This document shows, piece by piece, positions 30,060 to 33,364 of a stretch of 33,364 nt of DNA; the first letter of the stretch is position 1; the number at the start of each line of letters is the position of its first letter. A model generated the notes under the pieces. It had not been told where the DNA came from and searched no databases. It saw only the letters and a list, made by a program, of their open reading frames with translations. The stretch comes from Saprospiraceae bacterium (lineage in GTDB: Bacteria > Bacteroidota > Bacteroidia > Chitinophagales > Saprospiraceae), in NCBI GenBank assembly GCA_026993525.1, contig JALWSS010000229.1:1-33364 (forward strand). The letters are read 5' to 3'. The position numbers and the translations under genes were made by a program.

Positions 30060-31808
30060 TCAGGCCAACTGGTACTCCGCCAGACTCAAAATGTATTTCG
30101 TCAGAACGGAGAGCCGGAAGTTGACCACCTCAAAGGCCATCGGATCAGAGGGGTTGTTCTGGTATTCAAACCAGGCCACCGTCCAATAGCTGTCGTTGGG
30201 CAGGCCACTGAGCAGCACGTTTTTCAGCAGCAGTTTTTTCTGTTCCGAAATGGGCTGCGGCAACAGCAGGCGGGTCATGTCATCCACCAGGGCCGCAGGA
30301 TCTTCGGGCGCATCAAACTGGCTGGCCATGGCGATGTGGTCAATTTTTAGTTCGTCGTTGTCGCTTTCGAGCTGGTACAGGGACAGAATGTCGGTGTACC
30401 AGTTGCGGTTGCGGGCGGTGTCTCCGTTGATCCACATTCTGTAATACTGTGGGCTTTGGCGGAAGGCCTGCCAACCGGCCACATTGGGCGGCTCGCCGGG
30501 CACCATCTGCATTATTTCGTGAAAATAAGTCAGAATGTATTTCATGGTGAAATCATCCCACGGGGTGCTGCCCGGTATGTCCAGGTTGAAGCTGCGCAGG
30601 GTGCCCACCACGATGTCGATGGGGGTTTTGATGAAACAACCCGAGTACAGCGCATTGTAAAAATGCTCGCTGCTGAAGAGCGTCTGAAGTACGGGCTTTA
30701 TTTCGTAATTATTATTCCGGAAAATATCGGCCAGCGGTTCGATGACATTCTGCTCAATATCGTCGTCAATGTGGTAATAAACGAACCAGCGATACAACTT
30801 CCGGCACAGGTATTTGGCCACTTCCGGCCGGTCGAAAATCATGTCCAGCAGGGCGTCGAGTTCGGCTTCGCCATCGAGGCTTTGGCCCTGGATGACGGTG
30901 TTGTTGTAAAAAGCGGAGAATTGTTTGTCACCCGCATCGTGTTCCAGCGGGAAGAAGAAACTTTCGGCAGGCAGGAAATTGATTCTCCATCCGGTAAGCA
31001 CCCTGGCGGCCTGCACCACATCCTCTTCGGTGTACTGGCTGGGGTACTCTTTGCCGATGGTGAAAAGCTCCTGCAGCTCGCGGGCGTAGTTCTCATCAGG
31101 GGCATCCTTGCTGTTGAGGTAGCCGTTGAGGTAGAACAACATCATGGGGTCAATGGTCACGGCTTTGGCCAGTGCCTTGAAGTTGCCCAGGGCATGACTG
31201 CGCAGCAGTGCGTTGTGTTTGTAGTTTGCCTTTCCGTAAAACACTGCGGAAGATTGCGTGGCGAAGTGGTTGTGCCAGAAGAGGGTCATGCGCTCCAGGA
31301 TGCTGGCTTCCTGCTGTATCATCAGCTCCGTCCACCAGCCCCGGAAGCTTTCAATGCGCCAGAATTCGGCGTCTTCGTTGTAATCGGCCTCGATCCAGGT
31401 TTCACCGGAGGGTACGTCGGGGTCCGTGAAGTCGTCGTTGTTGTAGTTGTTCACCGGCGGGGCGGGAGCCTGTGCCGGTTCTGTCAGCAGGTGGTCAACG
31501 GCCTCGCTCATGGTCATGGTGAGCAGCAGGTCAAGGTCGGATTTTTTCAGTCCGAAAGTGGTGCGGCGCAACAGGTGCGCTGCCTGGTCGTACTCCCAGG
31601 GTCCGGTGTACGGATCCAGCCCGCCCTGAATGGTGATGGGGTTGGCAGCCGGTGGCACCGGGGGTAACTCCTGTTCCTGAAACTGAAAGAGTTTTTTCCC
31701 CCCGAGGCTTCGGGACAGGCTTTCGGTAAATTTCTCACCAGGTTGGAAGTTCTCCTCTTTGCGGGTCAACTTTTTGAAAAAGGACCGTCGGTCAATGGTT
31801 GTTGGCAT
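30060..31808 (-). CDS. DUF1800 domain-containing protein
   Basis: 582 residues. Key family stretches are AAHLLRRTTFGLKKSDLD, RMTLFWHNHFATQSS, PMMLFYLNGYLNSKDAPDENYARELQELFTIG, YTEEDVVQAARVLTGWR, KYLCRKLYRWFVY, and EPPNVAGWQAFRQSPQYY. There is no clear signal peptide, and no T9SS domain is visible. Function is unknown; it acts with DUF1501 partners, and this gene is first in that operon. Confidence 0.92.
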   Translation of the reverse strand: MPTTIDRRSFFKKLTRKEENFQPGEKFTESLSRSLGGKKLFQFQEQELPPVPPAANPITIQGGLDPYTGPWEYDQAAHLLRRTTFGLKKSDLDLLLTMTMSEAVDHLLTEPAQAPAPPVNNYNNDDFTDPDVPSGETWIEADYNEDAEFWRIESFRGWWTELMIQQEASILERMTLFWHNHFATQSSAVFYGKANYKHNALLRSHALGNFKALAKAVTIDPMMLFYLNGYLNSKDAPDENYARELQELFTIGKEYPSQYTEEDVVQAARVLTGWRINFLPAESFFFPLEHDAGDKQFSAFYNNTVIQGQSLDGEAELDALLDMIFDRPEVAKYLCRKLYRWFVYYHIDDDIEQNVIEPLADIFRNNNYEIKPVLQTLFSSEHFYNALYSGCFIKTPIDIVVGTLRSFNLDIPGSTPWDDFTMKYILTYFHEIMQMVPGEPPNVAGWQAFRQSPQYYRMWINGDTARNRNWYTDILSLYQLESDNDELKIDHIAMASQFDAPEDPAALVDDMTRLLLPQPISEQKKLLLKNVLLSGLPNDSYWTVAWFEYQNNPSDPMAFEVVNFRLSVLTKYILSLAEYQLA

Positions 31809-32040
31809 GGTCGGAAAGATTGGTGATGAGTAAACTATTGTTGGTTTTGGGCAAGCAATCTAAGCCCTTCAGGTCTGTATTCAGGCTTTTGTTTGCATCC
31901 TTAACGACATGAATGGAAAATACCCTACCAGAAATGGTTGTCTTAAGAGAGGTTTGGAGGGGTTTGGAGGAGTTTAGAGAGGTTTCCGCATCAGGTTGCA
32001 ACTTCCAGTTGCGGCCTGAATTCATCATCTCCCGATCCCG

Positions 32041-32143
32041 TCCCGAAATTCTTCGGGATTCGGGAGTCTCGGGATTTCCCTCTCACAGAGGCCACGGCGA
32101 ACACAGTAAAAAAACTCCGTGAGCTTTGTGGACTCTGTGTGAG
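32041..32143. repeat. Hairpin cluster in the gap before the sigma factor gene
   Basis: TCCCGAAATTCTTCGGGA (32041-32058) is a perfect 7-bp hairpin. The segment 32092-32143 begins CTCACAGAG and ends CTCTGTGTGAG, with further pairing inside. Both look like dispersed Bacteroidota intergenic elements. GGTTTGGAGG repeats lie at about 31950-31985. No gene is seen in 31809-32228. Confidence 0.55.
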
Positions 32144-32215
32144 GCATTCAAGGGTTGAGAGGGGTTGATCCCGATTCAAGTCCGGGAGGTTTCCACATTT
32201 CGAAACGCTAATTAC

Positions 32216-32223
32216 TACCTTTG
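32216..32223 (+). promoter_or_regulatory. -7 element TACCTTTG of the ECF sigma gene
   Basis: An exact TAnnTTTG match ends five bases before the ATG at 32229. Transcription from it would begin at or very near the start codon, giving a leaderless mRNA. Confidence 0.5.
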
Positions 32224-32228
32224 GCCCC

Positions 32229-32762
32229 ATGGAATCCACCGCCGCCAACAGCGTTTGCCGCGAAAGCGTTTACCGGGAGTTGTTTCAGCTCCACGCCCGG
32301 CGTGTACGCAACTTCCTGTACTACAAGGGAGCCGGCAGTGAAGAGGCAGAGGACCTGATGCAGGAGGCCTTTTTGCGCCTGTGGCGCGAGTGTGAAAAAG
32401 TGCCGGCTGAAAAGGCGGCTGCCTTTCTGTTCACCGTGGCCGGCAACCTCTTTCTGGATGCCCGCAAACACGACCAGGTGGTGCTTAAATTCCAGCGCCA
32501 TGCAGCCAGACAGGCCACCGGCGTTTCTTCTCCTTCGGAAAACCCGCACGCCCAACTGGAGCACAGCGAAACCCTCAACCGCATAGAGACAGCGTTGGCG
32601 GCATTGCCCGAAGGACAACGGACCGTCTTCCTCATGAACCGCATGGACGGAATGACGTACAACGAAATTGCACAGGCACTGGAGCTGAGCGTAAAGGCCA
32701 TCGAAAAGCGCATGAGCCTCGCACTGAAAAGCCTCCGACAGGCCCTGAAAAACCCGGACTGA
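32229..32762 (+). CDS. ECF-type RNA polymerase sigma factor
   Basis: 177 residues. Region 2 (HARRVRNFLYYKGAGSEEAEDLMQEAFLRLWRE) binds core polymerase and the -10 element; region 4 (LAALPEGQRTVFLMNRMDGMTYNEIAQALELSVKAIEKRMSLALKSLRQAL) is the helix-turn-helix for -35 recognition. There is no region 1 or 3, so it is ECF class. The FecR-like gene 386 bp downstream on the same strand fits a sigma/anti-sigma pair regulating envelope or uptake functions. Confidence 0.93.
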   Translation: MESTAANSVCRESVYRELFQLHARRVRNFLYYKGAGSEEAEDLMQEAFLRLWRECEKVPAEKAAAFLFTVAGNLFLDARKHDQVVLKFQRHAARQATGVSSPSENPHAQLEHSETLNRIETALAALPEGQRTVFLMNRMDGMTYNEIAQALELSVKAIEKRMSLALKSLRQALKNPD

Positions 32763-32795
32763 GGTGGGGTGCGGAGAGGATAGGTCGTTCTTTTT

Positions 32796-32870
32796 GTTGA
32801 GCCCCGTGCCGATAATAATCGGCATCGGGGGAGGAACTGAGGAACTGAGGAATTGAGGAATTGAGGAATG
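32796..32870. repeat. Composite repeat: hairpin plus GAGGAACTG array
   Basis: Same 29-base near-palindrome as at 15275 (here 32802-32830), followed by GAGGAACTG/GAGGAATTG units. Confidence 0.85.
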
Positions 32871-33012
32871 AGAGCACTGCAAAAACCCCCATTTTCGAAG
32901 GAGACCATGTTTTTATGAGGTTTTTAAATGGTTTTTTAGGTTTTTGAGATACGTCGTTGATTGTAATTCAAATGGTTAAACATTCAATTATTGATCAATC
33001 ATTCATCAACTT

Positions 33013-33136
33013 TCCGTCGCAATTGGAAAAACCACTTTTTGCAGTTGACTCAGGAATTGAGGAACTGAGGAACTGAGGAATTGAGGAACTGAGGAACTGA
33101 TCCCGACTTTCGTCGGGGGAGGAACTGAGGAATTGA
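33013..33136. repeat. GAGGAACTG array with TCCCGAC hairpin before fecR-like gene
   Basis: Six to eight 9-bp units interrupted by TCCCGACTTTCGTCGGGG (33101-33118). The array is preceded by CTTTTTGCAGTTGACTCA, a sequence also found beside the repeats near 4270. It separates the sigma gene from its presumed anti-sigma gene. 32871-33012 is A/T-rich with no gene visible. Confidence 0.8.
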
Positions 33137-33148
33137 CAACCGGAAAAA

Positions 33149-33364
33149 ATGTCTAACGACGAGCACACATACGAGCAGGACGAGCTGTTGGCCAGGTGGC
33201 TGGCCGGCGAGCTGAGCGATGCGGAGTTGACAGAACTGCGCAAGCGGGAGGACTTTGCGGAGTTGGAAGCCGTCGTGGAGCAGTTGAAACAATTGTCACC
33301 ACCTGATTTTGACGAAGAAAAAAGCTGGGCTGAACTGCGGAAAAAAATGGCAGCCCCCCCCATT
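33149..33364 (+). CDS. FecR-type anti-sigma factor, N-terminal part (cut by window end)
   Basis: 72 codons are visible: MSNDEHTYEQDELLARWLAG, then ELSDAELTELRKREDF and FDEEKSWAELRKKM. The pattern of a short acidic start, LLARWLAGELS and a Trp-containing WAELRKKM is usual for the cytoplasmic sigma-binding part of Bacteroidota FecR proteins. It follows the ECF sigma gene on the same strand. The membrane segment and FecR domain lie outside the window. Confidence 0.8.
   Translation, partial: MSNDEHTYEQDELLARWLAGELSDAELTELRKREDFAELEAVVEQLKQLSPPDFDEEKSWAELRKKMAAPPI

Noticed and set aside
30456-31667. About 400-codon plus-strand frame opposite the DUF1800 gene
   Set aside because: Shadow frame; the DUF1800 protein on the other strand has family motifs along its full length.
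32208-32908. Minus-strand frames across the sigma factor gene
   Set aside because: Antisense to a well-supported ECF sigma gene; their starts again fall in the repeat array.

Overview
The window reads as a chromosomal segment of a Bacteroidota bacterium, probably of the Saprospiria/Chitinophagia type. Support comes from two proteins with type IX secretion (T9SS) C-terminal sorting domains, a DUF1800/DUF1501 pair, an ECF sigma/FecR pair, TAnnTTTG-type -7 promoter elements and almost no Shine-Dalgarno sequences. Most genes are G+C-rich at third codon positions. About 25.2-28.0 kb is clearly A/T-rich and looks acquired. The genus cannot be fixed from the sequence alone.

Layout. (1) 1-275: the left end of an IS3-like element has cut a small gene. 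(2) 343-6039: a YbhFSR-like ABC exporter (two ATPases, two permeases) is interrupted by an antisense Uma2 nuclease-like gene and a VOC-fold gene. (3) 6097-7641: a tRNA-Arg(CCT) locus has been expanded into an array. It holds one promoter, a tRNA 5' half, a dead GIY-YIG gene, one intact tRNA, and two near-identical 543-bp units. Each unit carries a terminator hairpin, a GIY-YIG nuclease gene and a tRNA whose D-loop and T-loop are interrupted by palindromic inserts. This is my best candidate for an undescribed system. (4) 7937-13465: secreted protein, FtsH, a T9SS-exported GH51-like glycosidase, and a DUF1801 protein. (5) 13628-20413: an anaerobic-type pyruvate module with a GltD-like iron-sulfur flavoprotein, NifJ and a DHOD-like protein, separated by repeat-filled spacers. 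(6) 20552-22689: a lipoprotein and a sarcosine-oxidase-like flavoenzyme whose last codons come from a dispersed repeat. (7) 22939-28380: a compositional island of cassette-like units bounded by a shared GCGAAGCGAAG motif. It carries two thioredoxin-fold proteins, a Cys-rich lipoprotein, a Cys-rich peptide whose start comes from an IS end, and a predicted outer-membrane protein. Two cassettes share both ends but differ inside. (8) 28435-31808: DUF1501 and DUF1800 genes. (9) 32229-33364: ECF sigma factor and the start of a FecR-type anti-sigma factor.

Functional links I can argue for are the ABC exporter, the PFOR module, the DUF1800/DUF1501 pair, the sigma/anti-sigma pair, and a probable extracytoplasmic thiol-redox set in the island acting on Cys-rich secreted polypeptides. 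Intergenic DNA is unusually rich in short tandem repeats with hairpins set inside them.
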